This document shows positions 27,887-42,160 of a stretch of 64,000 bases of DNA, one piece after another. The DNA comes from Styela clava (lineage: Eukaryota; Chordata; Ascidiacea; Stolidobranchia; Styelidae). Position 1 is the first letter of the stretch, and each line of letters starts with the position of its first letter. The stretch lies in NCBI RefSeq assembly GCF_964204865.1, contig NC_135263.1, positions 7,364,303-7,428,302 on the forward strand. Reading direction: 5' to 3'. The translations under genes and the position numbers were made by a program. The notes under the pieces are model-generated. The model saw only the letters and a program-made list of their open reading frames with translations. It did not search any database and had not been told where the DNA came from.

Positions 27887-29465
27887 CAGTGGTTCTCAAC
27901 CTTTTTCAGTTCGCGGACCGGCAAAATTTCAAAACAAATATTGCGGACCGGCGGACCTTCAAAATTAACCAAAAATGTCATGAACACAAAACATAATCAA
28001 AAGAATGCAATTCCGACAAAAGTAGGCGGTGCAAAAGAAGACAATCCAATTTAATGAGAAATTTGCTGCTGTCTTTTTGATATTATACGTCGCCAAGGAA
28101 CGTTCACGATATCCCATTCTGACCAACTTCGTGATTTCTTGGTTGGACATATTAATTTATATTCACGCAATAGGTGTAGTCGGGCACCACACACATAAAA
28201 AACTTGTTATTTTTTGTCCAGCAATAGCTCATGTATCGCGCTAAAATCTATTAATAGGGCGTTATACGATACCACTCAAGTCTTTAGTCAAGCAGAAAGG
28301 ACATATTAATTTACGAAATGGTTAAAGTTTGGTACCATACACATAAAGACTTGTTACTTTAGGTCCAACAATAATAGCTCATGTATTGCGCTACGATCTA
28401 TTGATAGGGCGCTATACGACATCGTACTAAGCAAGGCTTTAGACAAGCAGAAAGTACATAATAATTTACGCAATGGTTGAATTTGGGCACCACACACATA
28501 AAAACTTGTTATTTTATGTCCAGCAATAGCTCATGTTTTGTGCTACAATCTATTAATAGGGGGTTATACGATACTAGTCTAAGCAAGGCTTTCGACAAGC
28601 AGAAAGGCAATATTAATTTACGCAATGGTTGAAGTTGGGTACCACACACATAAAGACTTGTTATTTTATGTCCAGCAATAGCTCATGTATCGTGCTACAA
28701 TCTATTAATAGGGTGTTATACGATACTTCTCTAAGCAAGGTTTTAGACAAACAGAAAGAACATATTAATCCACGCAATGATTGAGTTTGGGCACCGCAAA
28801 CATAAAGACATGTTATTTAATATCCGGCGACTGATCACATATTGTGCCACACTTTATTAATAGGACGTGAAACGTTTACACTCTATGCAAGGCGTTATAC
28901 AAGCAGGAACCGACATATTAATTTGCTTTAACGCTGTGGGTGTAGTTTCGTACCTCCTTAACTTCGCAGGCGGCATTACGGGAGACCGTCGCTATACTTT
29001 GGCAAGCTGTATTTCGTTATTGTGACGTCGCAGTAACGTGATTTTTTGATGACGTAATCAGTTGGGGTCAGGAATAATATATCCAAAAATTGTTACGCCA
29101 CGCTCACTCGAAGTTATTCAGGAAAGAAACTACACGAGACCCCGTCAAGTTACGGAACGCGAAGTTCTCAATCAGGTACCGTACAATGTGCTATTAAACT
29201 CCTCCGTTATGACGTCAGCCGCCGTTATGAGGTCATAGACAGAACATCCAGTCGGCCAGGGCCTGAAATGGGCAGAGGACCTCTCACCAAGTTGAGTTGT
29301 TAGACGAATACCGGTACTACGAACCAATGAGTTGAAAAATCACAAAATGAATGGACATGTCGTCAATACTTTGTACTTTGCAATTTGCTTATAATATATT
29401 AATATTTTAATATATTTGGCGGACCGGCAGCAAGGTTGCCGCGGACCGGCGGTTGAGAATCACTG
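27887..29465. mobile_element. Non-autonomous hAT element, 1579 bp
   Basis: The left end reads CAGTGGTTCTCAACC and the right end, inverted, CAGTGATTCTCAACC: a 15-bp terminal inverted repeat with one mismatch. Flanks are TTTTAGAC (27879-27886) and TTTTAAAC (29466-29473), an 8-bp duplication with one difference. Both subterminal regions carry GCGGACCGGC motifs. The CAGTGGTTCTCAACC terminus is typical of the hAT superfamily. No transposase is visible; the core is occupied by a tandem repeat. Confidence 0.9.
28130..28960. repeat. Five tandem copies of a ~152-bp repeat inside the hAT element
   Basis: The landmark ACTTGTTATTTTATGTCC, with variants, recurs at about 28202, 28349, 28504, 28656 and 28808, giving spacings of 147, 155, 152 and 152. 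Each unit also has TAGCTCATGT, CTATTAATAGGG and AAGCAGAAAG. The last copy is the most diverged. This is an embryonic satellite array carried by a transposon. Confidence 0.9.
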
Positions 29466-29473
29466 TTTTAAAC

Positions 29474-32400
29474 GCGGCGATTTTGAGGAAGTTGTAAATT
29501 TTTAAAATTTGCGTTTCCTAAGCAGTAAATCTTTTTTTTTTATATAACAGCAACAATGTTATTATAGAGATATAGTATTATATATACAGAGTCATGCTTT
29601 GCCTCCTATTATAAGATTTCAAATTTGGGTGAAAGAAACAACCGATCGACAATTGGATGAAGATCACCATTACTTCGCTGTAGTTATGGCGAACAGTTAA
29701 CCATTTTTGAAAATAATTAAGCGATGAAACGTTTCAGGCGACCTAATTTTTTAGTAGATTGCTACCTTATACCAACATTGCGCTGCAAATGCTGCATTAC
29801 GCATTCAAACTTTTATAGCGGTAAATTTCGAAACTTAGAAAATACATTAAAAAGTGAGGTCCATTCATTAAATAATCACCTTAAACTGATATATAAATTA
29901 ATATCAAGACAAAGCATCGTAATGGATTAACCTATTATTAACACTTAACCGCCGCTCCTGGATGTCTTATCCCCCCCTATAAGATAGTATTTCTCCTCTG
30001 ATAAAAAGATACTGAGCTGATCATAATCATATAAATTTCATAAAATTTATTTACCTCATCTAAAGGTGCGTTTAAGGAACACTAAGTTTGGACTAAAAAC
30101 TTTTGCCTCCACGTCCCGGCGAGCAAATACCGATCTAAACGTGTAAACAAAAACACCAAGTCTCAGTCAACATTACCTTTTTATAGGACGTACAATATAA
30201 GGTGTAATGGCGTCTCTGATTAACTAAATCGAGCTTATGCTGATCTTTATAGCTTCATAGGCAAAAAATAATTACAGTTTTAAAATATAGAACCATATGA
30301 CAAAAAAGTTAAGCCGATATAGGTAATTAGCAAACATTTTAGGCGGTGCTTCAACAAAAAGCATTGAAATATTTTAAAAACAGATCTAAATTCACAAAAT
30401 TCAGAAGCTATCGTCATAAGTGTAAGAATAACATTTCCAGGCTATGCCAATTAAAATCTGAGACTCCCCAAACAAATACTATACCAAATCTCAAACATAT
30501 GAATATTATTCATAGCTCGGCTATCTCCACCCCCACTGCCTCGTGCAATCGTTCTATATTCGCTGTGCAACAGTGACGTGGAATATCGTATGTGGCATTG
30601 TGGCTATATCCTTAATTAATCGAGATCAGGTACGAGCGCCAATCATAAATCAAGCAATATGATGACTTATCATAATAATATCACAATACGAGGAATTTCA
30701 ACAAATTGCAACGTGATAAATTTCTTTCGTTTTAAAACATGCCAGAAATGAATAATGATTTGAAATAATACAAAATTACCTAATATAGAATTTGGCAATA
30801 CATCATCTGTTTTCGAACATGTAAGTACATCATAGCCAAAGAAGATGAGCCATCAGGGGACCTCAGTCAAGCTATAATACGATCCCATTATTTTTTGTTC
30901 CATACCATAATCATCCTTTGTTAAAGGAAAGTTGTTATGAACTATGTTAAACAATACAAAAGCTAACGTTTATCGCTATGCTACTGGCCTTGATTCGGAG
31001 ATTTATTTTTATCCTGATTTAGACTCAAAATTTTGATCACACTCACTCATCTATATTAGACCAGATTTCTCGAACGATTACCCTTAACGAGGAGAATCGG
31101 TCGTAACATAGTTCCGGGATCAACTATCGAAAAGACAATAATATTAAACATTGCTCAAGATAACGTCTTAAGACCGACAAATAGAAAATATTTTCGTATA
31201 ATTTAGTCAGTTGATTTTATCTCTGCAGCCTGGCACCATCTCGTTCGCTTTTTGGTCACTTAACCATGTTGATAGCGTCGCTTCATATTGCTTCCGGTAA
31301 CTATATCAGTATATCACACTTTCCGCAAAAACAGAGAATAAAATGAATTACATATTTCGTGTTATAGGAATGCGGCCTATCCCCACAACGCGTGACGTAT
31401 GTGTCATATATATCAAGTGAGGTAATAGAAATGCAGCTAATAGGGGATTATCAGATTTAAAGCAGCGCAATCCCAAACGCGAATTGACTCACAGCTTTTT
31501 CCCTGAAACCTTGTTGCACTAATATCCATGCTAAGTCAAAGTCTGTCGTAAATGTCAATCTAACTATATCGACGATCGACTCTGTACCGAGTAACACGGA
31601 CAGTCGAACTGTTAACAATGCACCGCAAAAATGTCTTGTGCCGAATCTGAGTCGCAACGCTATCAAACTTCGGAACAGTTTGTTAACGACTTGATTTAGA
31701 TAGGAAACTTTATCGACCATTTGGGAAACATAATTGATTGCTAAATTACATCAGAGGAATTGCATGCTGTACGGCTGTGTACATTGGTAAGTCAATTCAA
31801 TCTTGAATCATTTCGTTAAAATCATCACATCGTCACCTCTTTCGTGTAAAAGTAATCACGGGCCGTCGACGATGATTAATCATTATTCAAGAGATTGAAC
31901 GGCACAACGCTTGGGCCTATTTTATAGCACACTTACAACTCGTTAGCACTTTTAAGTCTAACATTTATGCTTCATGTAATTCAATTACAAACCTTTGTGT
32001 GACCATTTAAATTGGATCCTATGTACTCACACACATTACATATAATAGTATATAACGTTGTAACAAATTTTGCATTGTTTCCAATTACCGAAAATAATTG
32101 ACCATCAACGACTAGAAAGCTAAAATTCACGTATCGAATCTAGATTATTGCCAATTCCATTTACCCAAATGAAGGATCGTTACTATCAATGAAAATTATT
32201 GTTTAAAAAAATTCCCATCCTCAACCATTTCTTCTCATTCTTTGTTTGCATATTATAATTATGAATTATCAATCCATTCATGATGTCCACTTTCCGTTCG
32301 ACCTATATAAAAAGTATCATAGAAACTGCAACCTGCTAAGATCCCAGTACGTATCGCCTTTTTGTGCTCTATACACTCTAAAATAGTCAGTAATATTAAA

Positions 32401-35400
32401 TTTACTGCGGGCTCTCTATAAAACCCTAATACTCCAACCTGGGGTTATGAGTATATATAATCTCTACTTTTATGTCAAAATAATGCGTAATGAGAAAACA
32501 AAAACTGGCGAATGAATTTCGATACGCCATTTGTTTACATGTTCAGCACAATCGTTATATTTCGGATTGCATCAGGTTGAAACTCTATGTTTAAAATCAA
32601 CAACGTTGGTGTCCGATATCGTTAGAGAATAGTTCCAGTCAGACAGACGTCCAACAGATGTTCTATCGTGTTCAACCGTGAATGTTGCGTATTCCCTACA
32701 TTGTATAAACTGCTGCGACACTACATGATGTTGGTTGTTTAATTAGTTCACGTGATTGCACAAAAAGTGAATATTGATTCCAAACAAAAAGATTAGAACT
32801 TTCGCCTTTTAACACAAGTTTCACCTCAAGTTCTATTGAAACCCCAACATAAATAAAAAAAAACATTAGCTGAATTTAAGAGCGGGTGAAAACAAAACTG
32901 ACAAATGTTCTCAAGTCGAATAATTTTACTTTCCTAAAAGTATCCAGAAGATTATTTTCTAATTACTTGAAATATTCAAACTGACTCGCAATATAACTGC
33001 TGCAACAAGATTTATACATAACAAATATTTTGGTACGCTTCTTATAACCTTAAGTACGATGGGACCGTCGAAATGGATCTTGAGTTCACATATATCAGGC
33101 CTATTCAGAATTATAATATTATTTGTTCACAACAATAATTTTCCCTTTCAATTCTTGGTAAAATCGGCATTAACTAAAGGCCTGTAAATTATTTAAGTTT
33201 CCAATCTGTAAACATTATCTATGTTAATGAAAAATGAAACCACCGCATATCGCTCGAAGGAAAATCAATAATACATCTAAATATTAGCAAAATCGCTCAA
33301 AGATGATAATTTGTATAACTCATATAGAAGAATAATATAAATTTCTTCTTTATTTATGTAACACAGTCTTTAAACTGTAGCAGGGAAATGAAATGACTAT
33401 TACCAGATGTGACCTTTGGTTGACAGTACAAATTGGATTTCTTGTTTGAACTCAACTGAACCTTGAACGCCTGTTTAATCTTACGAACTTAATTAAAGGA
33501 CTTGTGTTTTTATTGTAATGACGAAGGCCTAATGAACTGTAGACGCGCACAAAGATATGCAAACAATTTTGTTACAAACATTAATGCATATGCGCAGAGC
33601 CGTTAAATGAAACATTATAGAAAAATCAAACTGACGTCAATTACTAGAATCGGAAAAATGATTGTACAGCCATTCAAGTTAATATGGGTAATATGATCAA
33701 GTTATATTAGCTATATAAAGTATTTCAGGTGCGGTTAAACAAAAAAGGTAAATAAATACTCAAAGCGTCATTGTCAACTCGAAATAACAAGCAGCATGGC
33801 TGGAACAAATTTCAGCTAAATGTTTTGTAATGCTCCACTGTTTTTGGTAATCATATTTATTTATATACATCTAACCTGGGTTCTTTCTCCGACAAATATT
33901 TCTGAGACTACGATTTTACTCGACTTCATGATAAGCGTTCAAAAAAAAAAAAAACACTACCTTTTACAGTAATCTGGATTTCTTCAAATCACGTTTAAAA
34001 GAGTACATTTGAATATAATGAGGCAATTCCATTGAAGTTATTATTGAAAATCTGCCAATAAAACGCTCTACTTGAACTCAGTTGTCCGGATATCTTGATT
34101 AATACTGAATGTATAAACTGTTAAAATCCAACTTCCTATCCTTAACCCGTCACATACAATGACCTGAAGAGAGAGTCATTTGTCAACAGGTCGTTAACGA
34201 GGTTGCACCTCCACATGGTGTCAGATCGTTGTCAGAGCGATTTCAACAGCGATCGTTCATCAATCATTTGGCCACGCATGAGTAACATGGCACGTCAGTG
34301 TCAAGAACTTGCTTATCAATAGCAATGAAAAGACTATTGGTCTCCGTCATTACAAGCGAGACACGTGCTCATCCTGTGATATTCAGATTTATTGCATTCT
34401 AATTCTAGGCGCGAATAATTTTTTGATATGGTGGTATCATAGTTCAACCTCAAATGACATTTGGTATAAGAATATTTATTCGACTATTGTAATTATCCAT
34501 AATCGATATTTCAAATATAATGTCCTGTCTTCAAATGAATTGCGGTGAACCCTTTCATCGATTTTATTGATTCATATGCACGTATCAGTGATTACAAGTT
34601 TTAATACTTTTCACACTTAATTTAACAAAGACCGCTGGACGCTATTTCTGCCATGCATCGACCAAATATGTATAGCCTCTTCCCTGTCATACAAAGCCAT
34701 ACGTGACGTGAGGCTTTTCATTTCAGAAGAGTTTGTAGGAAAGGTTTATTATAAAATTGCTTTGGTTTTGCGTTTTCTTTCCACAAATTTGAAAAACTAA
34801 TGAAAGAAAGGCGAACTTTTTGTTCAGCAAGATATAGTAACCGAAGCTCAACTATTTAGAATTAAACAGACAAAGTGTTTATCAATCTTTACTCAAACCG
34901 GACAATCCTATTTATTACATATATTATACATCATGGTACAAAATAACTGGATTATTTATATCCTTATCATTTTGATACAAATTTAAAACTGCCAATATTT
35001 TTTGTATTCATATTGAATGCACATGAAAAATTATGGATTTTCGTTTTTATCAAATGTGTTGTGTCTTATGAATTTGAAAATTAATTTATATATTTGTTGA
35101 ATTTGATAAATTTGGAGAACATCTGCTTTCTATTTTTATCAAAAAACGAAGACATTATTTACACTATTAAAAGTGGACCTATTTTGCTTCTAATGATACC
35201 TTTCATTTCATTTACTTTATTGAATCGTGTCACAACCTTCAATTTTCTGGTCTATTACAAAGGGACTGAGCGTGCGTCATAACTGCTACCTATATGTATA
35301 TAGCTTGGGATTGAATTGTTATGATTTTGGGTACATGAATGAGAATGAGTGAATTGAAAATTTAACCGAGCCTTGTGTAAGTCTTAGTGTCTCGTGATGC

Positions 35401-36378
35401 GAGTAGAATGTATCAATAAATTTGTTATTTTTATCGTTTAATTAAGGAGAATCCAGCAATGGACATAAATGATAAATATAATCGATTTGGTTTGCAGTTT
35501 GAGTACTAAAATGTATACCAATATGGAAAAAAGATAACGAGGGAAAGCGAGAGTTCGAAATAAAAAAAAAATGATGATCTCAATACACTGATTTAATACA
35601 ATTCAGGTTGTATCTAAATGTCATTTATTTAATAACTTCTTTTATAAGCTACATCTTTTATAAACTATCACAATGCAAGCACTGGCGAGATTGTGAACAC
35701 ATGTTTTCACTGTGGCTTGTATTAGACGGAAATTTCAAGTGCATGATAATTTTCATAATAGGTGAGTGCCTAATTACATTACTGGGTGTTTTGCTATCAT
35801 TGTGTAAAAAATTGTTAATAAAACCATTTTCATAATTTTGCTCAATTCAGTCCATAGTATTATGCAAAAGACACTTTGGGGTATTCAGATGGCGAAGTTC
35901 AGTGAAAAATATATAGCAAATAACAGGACTACATATTATGAGAAAAAATCGAGCCAGTCGAATCGATCTTTACCTATCGATGGTTCATGTGAGAATATTT
36001 ATATAGAAGAAGTTGTTCCAAAAATCAAATTATTGTGATGCCTATTGCAGTATTTGAGAAAATTTTGGAATTGACAATTTTATATTGATTGACGACGTCT
36101 GCATTCTTCATTACTTCAAAAAAAAAAAAGGTTCCACACTCTCTTTACACAGGCACCAAATAATGAGGAAGAGTTACATGTTTTGGAGAGCCATAATAAC
36201 GGCTTCGCTGTATATATTGAAATTATACAACTTACATCTAGATGTATAATCTAATAGTTTTGTATTGATTCAGCATGATTGTAGGATTTACCTTTAAAAT
36301 CCTAGGTTCAACTTCTCTACAACCGAGAAAAGAAAAACTATTCGTCATATCAGTTCTTTTTCTTACAAACACTTTCAG
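29474..36378. other. No secure gene; possible hidden 5' exons
   Basis: AT-rich sequence. The missing first exons of the fibronectin-type gene at 36.4 kb should lie here or further left. A TATA-like CTATATAAAAAG at about 32306-32317 is a possible promoter but has no recognisable first exon. A small possible coding tail is listed separately at 35851. The rest shows nothing I can support. Confidence 0.4.
35851..36038 (+). CDS. Possible terminal coding exon, unassigned
   Basis: A good acceptor (TTGCTCAATTCAG) at 35850 opens a frame of 61 codons plus a two-base split codon, ending in TGA at 36036-36038. The translation is rich in Ser, Asn and Lys with an E-N-I-Y-I-E-E segment. A strong donor (ATAATAG/GTGAGT) at about 35760 has the matching phase and would leave a 90-bp intron. 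The upstream exon is not convincing and the acidic tyrosine motif is only suggestive of a cytoplasmic tail. I do not recognise the product; this may be chance. Confidence 0.25.
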
Positions 36379-39300
36379 TTCAAAGTCGTCGTTTGATGGC
36401 ATCCAGCCTAGTTTGCATTTCCTCTTCTCCATCTTCATTTTCCGTGACCTGGGACAGAGTTCACGGCGCAGAATATTACGTTATATCATGGTACAGTGTG
36501 ACAGAATACGAGAAATTTCTTCAAGTTTCAGGCGAAAATTTTCGCGATGTTATTCTTGATGAATATGAAGACAATCTAACAAAGTAGGTTCCTGTCATAA
36601 CTAAAATTATTGTAATTAAATTATTCTAAAGCAAATAGAGTAGCCATAAACTCTTTCGACCAGTCTAAGATTAGGATCGGAATATTGTATCGTAAAGTAC
36701 ATTTTTTTACCACTTGATTATACTCAAGAAGTCTGATATAAAGTCAATGACATGGTTGAACTAGTTCATTTTTTATTATAAACTATTTATTTATCTGAAA
36801 CTCTATTTGCAATACGCAATATACAAACCATAATTAAAATAGTCGAGTTCAAGAATGTTGAAGAATGTTGTATGTTTTCCAAGCTATTTAACAACAATAC
36901 TTATTATTTGTGGAATAAATCTGATTTTTTTAAACACGGGCGGGATAAAGATAATATTTGAATTTGATTAGTGTACGTTATGAGTACAGTATTGGAAATA
37001 TTACTTAGAAATATAGAGGGTTGATATGCAGCTGAATCCAACCTGTGAATGAAGGAAGTCCACACATACGCAGTATTTCACTTTCAATTGAATGTTTCCT
37101 ATTTAATATGTTCACTTTTCATTCAAATTGCTACTGACGTCGGATTTTTGTAATTGTATTTGTAATCTGCGCATAGATCTCAACATGTTTGCGCTAGCTT
37201 TCAGGAAAAAATTATCGTGACTTATAATATGAATTTAAATTTTCCAATCATAATTGCACTCTCTCATTGTATAAGATGTCAAATGCTTTAATAATTAATT
37301 ATTCACATAGGTACTACGGACTAGACTACGAGATTGCGTTTGAGGCTGTAGCTCAATCCTTGGATTTGAATTTCTATGGATACGTCACAAAATTGAATGA
37401 TGACGTTCGACGACTAGATGTTACGTCACAAAGTCAAAATACGACGTACAACATTGCCATCAGATCTGTAACAAAATCGAAGGCGATTGTAATGATTTTG
37501 AAATGTAATGTCACCACTGCCGTCGAAGGAGGTAAGCGAGCACTAATGAAAAATTGTATTTCAATATCTGGCTTTTCGCAGTCACCGAAGTTGGCCCTGA
37601 CTTTGTGCCACCCTAGAAGTGTAAGTAAATTATCACCGGAAATACCAATAACTGGAATGTTGGAATTCAACGTACGACAACATGAAACATGCTAACCCAG
37701 TCAGTAACGAATTTATTAATAACCGAATGGTGAATAAGATCAAGGTAGAGAAATTGCATCACCTCAATTTAGACTTTACTTCATAAGCGTGTTTAACCAT
37801 GTAGTTGATTTCAGCAGCTTAGCGTCTAGCTGACTCACAAATAGAGCAAAATCAACGGATCAGGTAGCAATATTGGCAGTTCAAGTCTGTTAAGGTCCCA
37901 CATAACGTGGCAAAAATTCATATTATATAGTTTTCATTGTACTCGTTCATACTCGATGACTTCATTGCATCGCCATTTTCGTTACCATTTATTTCTATTC
38001 GTTATCCCCCATTCACAAATTAAAAGTCGATTTTTTCCCTCTTCCCTGTCAATGGTCGTTGCGCTTATAGAAATTGATCTAGGATACACTTTCCGTGACT
38101 GTAAATTTCAGTTTAAATTAAATAAATACAACTATTATTTTTTTAAAGTTCTCTTATATAAACAACCTGTCAAGAGAATCTCAAGTTTTGATTAATTCAT
38201 GAACCGCATTGATCGAAGGTCATAACACTAAGCAATGAATGATCGATCATTCTTAATGCATTTTGGTATTAGTGCCTATTTGAGAGTTTTAGGAAATATA
38301 ATAGTTTAATCTAGTTTAAACTATTCAATTTGTATTCTCTCACGAAATATGATCTAAAACGCATAATACTCACGTATAAACAAAATGTTTTTGCATATCT
38401 GGCCAATTTTTAAAACAATTGAATTTTCAGAAAATATTGCAACAACAACGGAATCTTTGGAGACAACTCCCGGAATTGAAGAGTTGGATCCCTTTTTTCT
38501 TTACATAATCATTCCTATAACATTACTGATTTTATTTTACATCACTTTGCTGGGAATACTAGTAAGATTATTTGCTTTTTTTAAGATTCAAATAGATTGG
38601 CCAGATTCTCAATCCCAATTTCGAATGAATTTATTCCTAAGTAAAGAATATATGACTCTGACAGATCAATGAACAACTAGAATAGCTCACTCTCTTAGAT
38701 TAGGACATTTTCCTTGAAACATATCTTATTCATAAAAACAGAAATCGAGAGCACTAGAGCACGACTTTCAAAAGTAAACATTTTGCCTTTATTTGAACTG
38801 GCCAATGTCATATTGTGATTTTATATGAAAGTACAACTTGATTTACAAATAATGAATTTGCAAACCTATATCCTCATCAATTTTATTCACCGATATTCAA
38901 AAACAACAAAACCAATCGAAAGTCTGTCTGACTTCGATGATAAAGTCATTGTTAACAAATAACTTTTCTATCCCATAGAAATGTTAGATAAATAAAAAAA
39001 AATCGAAAACACAATACGTATCGTTAATTTATATTAATAAAGATAAATCGAAGGTGGAGATTGAAGATACTCCGCATAAAAACTCCAGTTCGAGCAATAA
39101 CCAGATCAACAGAATATTCTGCGACTGATTCATCCAATTGTAGTTCTAGTCCATCATTCACGCACATGAGAAGTACCGATGGAAGTACTGGGTACTCTAC
39201 TATTCGTACGCTGTTTGCTTTGAAAAAATGTTAAAAAATAAAATGTGCTTAGCTTATGTCGCTTGTGTATGTAAAGGCATCGAATTTTAATAGCAGTTTT

Positions 39301-41723
39301 ACCTAAGACACAATATTATCATGACTAATTCTACGAACATACATTATATTCCTAAAATATTAAGATGAGCGATTCACCGTCCTTGAAATATTGGTGTATT
39401 CATTAATTGAGAGTAGTATACACTTAAGTGAAATCAATTCTTAGACACTGAATGCAATCCTAGTCGTGAAAGTAAAATAACCCGAACAAAGCCCTAGCCT
39501 GGAGGTTTGTTTATCTGGAGCTTGAAATTGATGCAATTTAGTTACGAAAAAATTTCATTTATTACAGGGCAACATTAAAAAAGAGAAAAGGGTTTCGAGA
39601 AGGCGTTTTCAAGCACTATGTCGTCACCCCGCCAGAATTATTTGTTCCATCATCTCCGTCTTTCCATCTGCCTACCAGGAATGATGATGTCATGCGGAAA
39701 TATGAAATGGACGAGGATGATGAAGATGATCCCTTTGATCGTTTGCATCACCGGTAAAAACACCTTGTCTATCTTCTATCGCCAATTCAATCTCCTGTTT
39801 GACGAAATTATAATAAAGTCATAATATTAATCATAAGATTGTTATATTAAAAATAAATAATATAACACACAGCTAAGCACGGACTGTTATTTGATTGCCT
39901 TAGTATGTGAAATCTTAGACAGTACTAATTTTTGCCAAGCATTTGCATTTGTGAAAGACAAAAAAGTACAGATAACGTAATTTAAATATTAATGTATCGG
40001 TATTTTAATTTACAGACATTCGCTAACAACGGTTACCGAGGAGTCCGATAGTTGTGGTGAGGTGGCGGATGACCAAAGACGATACGCAAGATTTTCCGCC
40101 AAAACATTTGACTCAAGGCTGACATCTCGCGAATGTAGTTTTGTAACATACGAATCATGGACTCCTGGTTCGAGAGAGCGAATGAGACAGAGAAATTCAC
40201 AACGATATCAGCTACCTATTACTCCCTGGACGCCCAGCAAACGAGACGCTTGGACTGCTGGGTAATTGAAGTTTTCTATTCTCGCTTTAATATATTTTGG
40301 AATATGAAAACGATCTGTCCAACGATAAAAATGTCTACAGTGGACATACGAGCAAGCTGGTGGGCTCTTATCAGAATTTTTATATGTTGCAAATATTGGT
40401 GCCCGTTTCGCAAATATTGGTGCCTGTTTTGCAGAATAATAAACCGCCAAAGCGCTATTGCTTTATATAGCAAAGTTACCAGAAGGTATCCATCAAGTTC
40501 ATTTTATTTTTATAAGTCTAATAAAATATGATCTATTGTTTTGAAAGAGCAAGCAAACGTTTCCTTCAAAATCACTGTAGGATTTCACGTGAACGCTAAT
40601 ATTTCCTAGCATTAAACGAAATAGCATTAAATGAAACTTATATCATATATCCAAATGATATTCTGTGTTATTGAATTATTATTCTCGAAGATTGAATTTC
40701 ATGTATATTCAACAATTAAATATTTAGATCTAGTGGAATCTCAGATTTTACTGAAGAAAGAAGATCAAGTGTATATTGGCTTTCAGACGATGAAACAGAT
40801 TATTCACTAAAAGAGACAAGCGATGATTTTAGGTATTCAACTTATAACGAAGGAAGACATATGCACAGAAGTATGAAGCGCCGACAAAAGGTACTTGAAC
40901 AGCTTTTAACTATGCTGGGATCGCATTTTAGGCGTCATGGATCAAAAAAGAAGTTTTTTCATATATATGTCCAGTAATCTGTATGTACATTTTGTAGGCA
41001 ACCGAAAATTCAATTAATTGTCTGAAATGACAATATGAATAGCATTTTTCAAATAAGAACTGAAATAGAAAGACCATTTTCGCAGATCGAAAGACGAAAA
41101 AGGCGAGTTGTTCCTTCCGTTCTCCACGTCGAACCCCTACTTAATCCACCCGATGACGTCATAAAGAGATCTGAGGATGGGACCAAGATGTTTGCATATA
41201 GTATGATGAACAAAAGAACAATAAATGCGGAAAGGATAAGAAAGGCAACCCCAGCTGTCAATCAGAGATTGAAGGTATTTAGTAATAAAATATTATTAAA
41301 AAATTAGTTGCTACTTTGACATTTGAAGGCAATAAACACAAGGGTGCTATTTATAATATTTAATTCAGTATAAAAGAAAACAGTACAGGAATACTGTAAT
41401 CATTTTATCTAACATTATTAATCGATTTAATACTTTATTTTGTATAATTTTAACGAAATTACTGAATTTTTCATACTAGAAGTAGTTGTTGCAGTTATTT
41501 TAACCGCTACACAGGATATGCTGGTTTCATATTATTGAATAGATACGAGAAACATATTTTTGCAGCACACAAATAGATATGGCATTTTAAATTTGTCTCA
41601 AATGACTCAACAAATTCCTTTTTGCAGATCGCATACCAGTCACCACATGTTCACCCCGAACCGATACCTCAAAGATCAAGACTAAGAGCAACAAAATCTA
41701 CCCGGAATATTTGCATTGTTTGA
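36379..41723 (+). CDS. Type I membrane protein with fibronectin III-like ectodomain, nine 3' exons (5' end missing)
   Basis: Exons are 36379-36583, 37311-37531, 38431-38561, 39043-39191, 39568-39753, 40016-40261, 40728-40890, 41086-41274 and 41628-41723 (TGA). All phases agree, giving 527 residues without the start. Exons 1-2 read as a fibronectin III-like fold: S-F-S-V-T-W, then Y-Y-V-I-S-W-Y, then G-L-D-Y-E-I-A-F-E-A-V, followed by a second strand-like T-T-Y-N-I-A-I-R-S-V. Exon 3 is a Thr/Glu stalk and one hydrophobic transmembrane segment (F-F-L-Y-I-I-I-P-I onward). Exon 4 starts with a basic juxtamembrane stretch and becomes Ser/Thr-rich. Exon 5 has an acidic D-E-D-D-E-D-D cluster; exons 6-8 are Ser-, Arg- and Asp-rich with no catalytic domain. 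The layout resembles cytokine- or guidance-receptor-like proteins, but no WSxWS or box 1 motif is seen, so the family is unknown. Exon 4 has a weak acceptor (AATAAAG), chosen because it restores frame. Confidence 0.75.
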
Positions 41724-42160
41724 AGATTGATTGCGACAAGTTAAAACTGGAAACTGTTTTGAACTGTTATGTCAATATATTTTTTATTTTGGTTCTGTGT
41801 AGAATGCATTGTATAAGCGTTGAATAGTATGAAAAGCAAAGTAGTGAAAAGCAAAAAATAGATGATATATAAAAAAATGATCTAAAGGTGGCCAGTAAAT
41901 AATTAAAAACGAGCACTATATTATGAACAAAACAAATCCAAGTGGGGTGAAAGTCGTTACGGGCGAGTCGTTACACTTGACAATGGATGGATTTATAAAA
42001 TAACATTACATAATTCAACTACGATTTTTGTTTAAAAAAAAAAGGCTATCCCGGTATAGACAGCATAATATTCCATATTCGAAATAAAATTATATCCAAT
42101 ATAAGTTTCCGTGGTTGACAATTATCAACAACAGTTAGTTATCGGTAGTACGCTCCTGAA
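41724..42160. other. Downstream of the fibronectin-type gene
   Basis: The 3' untranslated region is expected here. No canonical AATAAA close to the stop was picked out. Nothing else is seen. Confidence 0.4.

Noticed and set aside
31457-31720. Open frames on both strands in a slightly GC-richer patch
   Set aside because: No family resemblance, no convincing splice sites and no phase-compatible neighbour.
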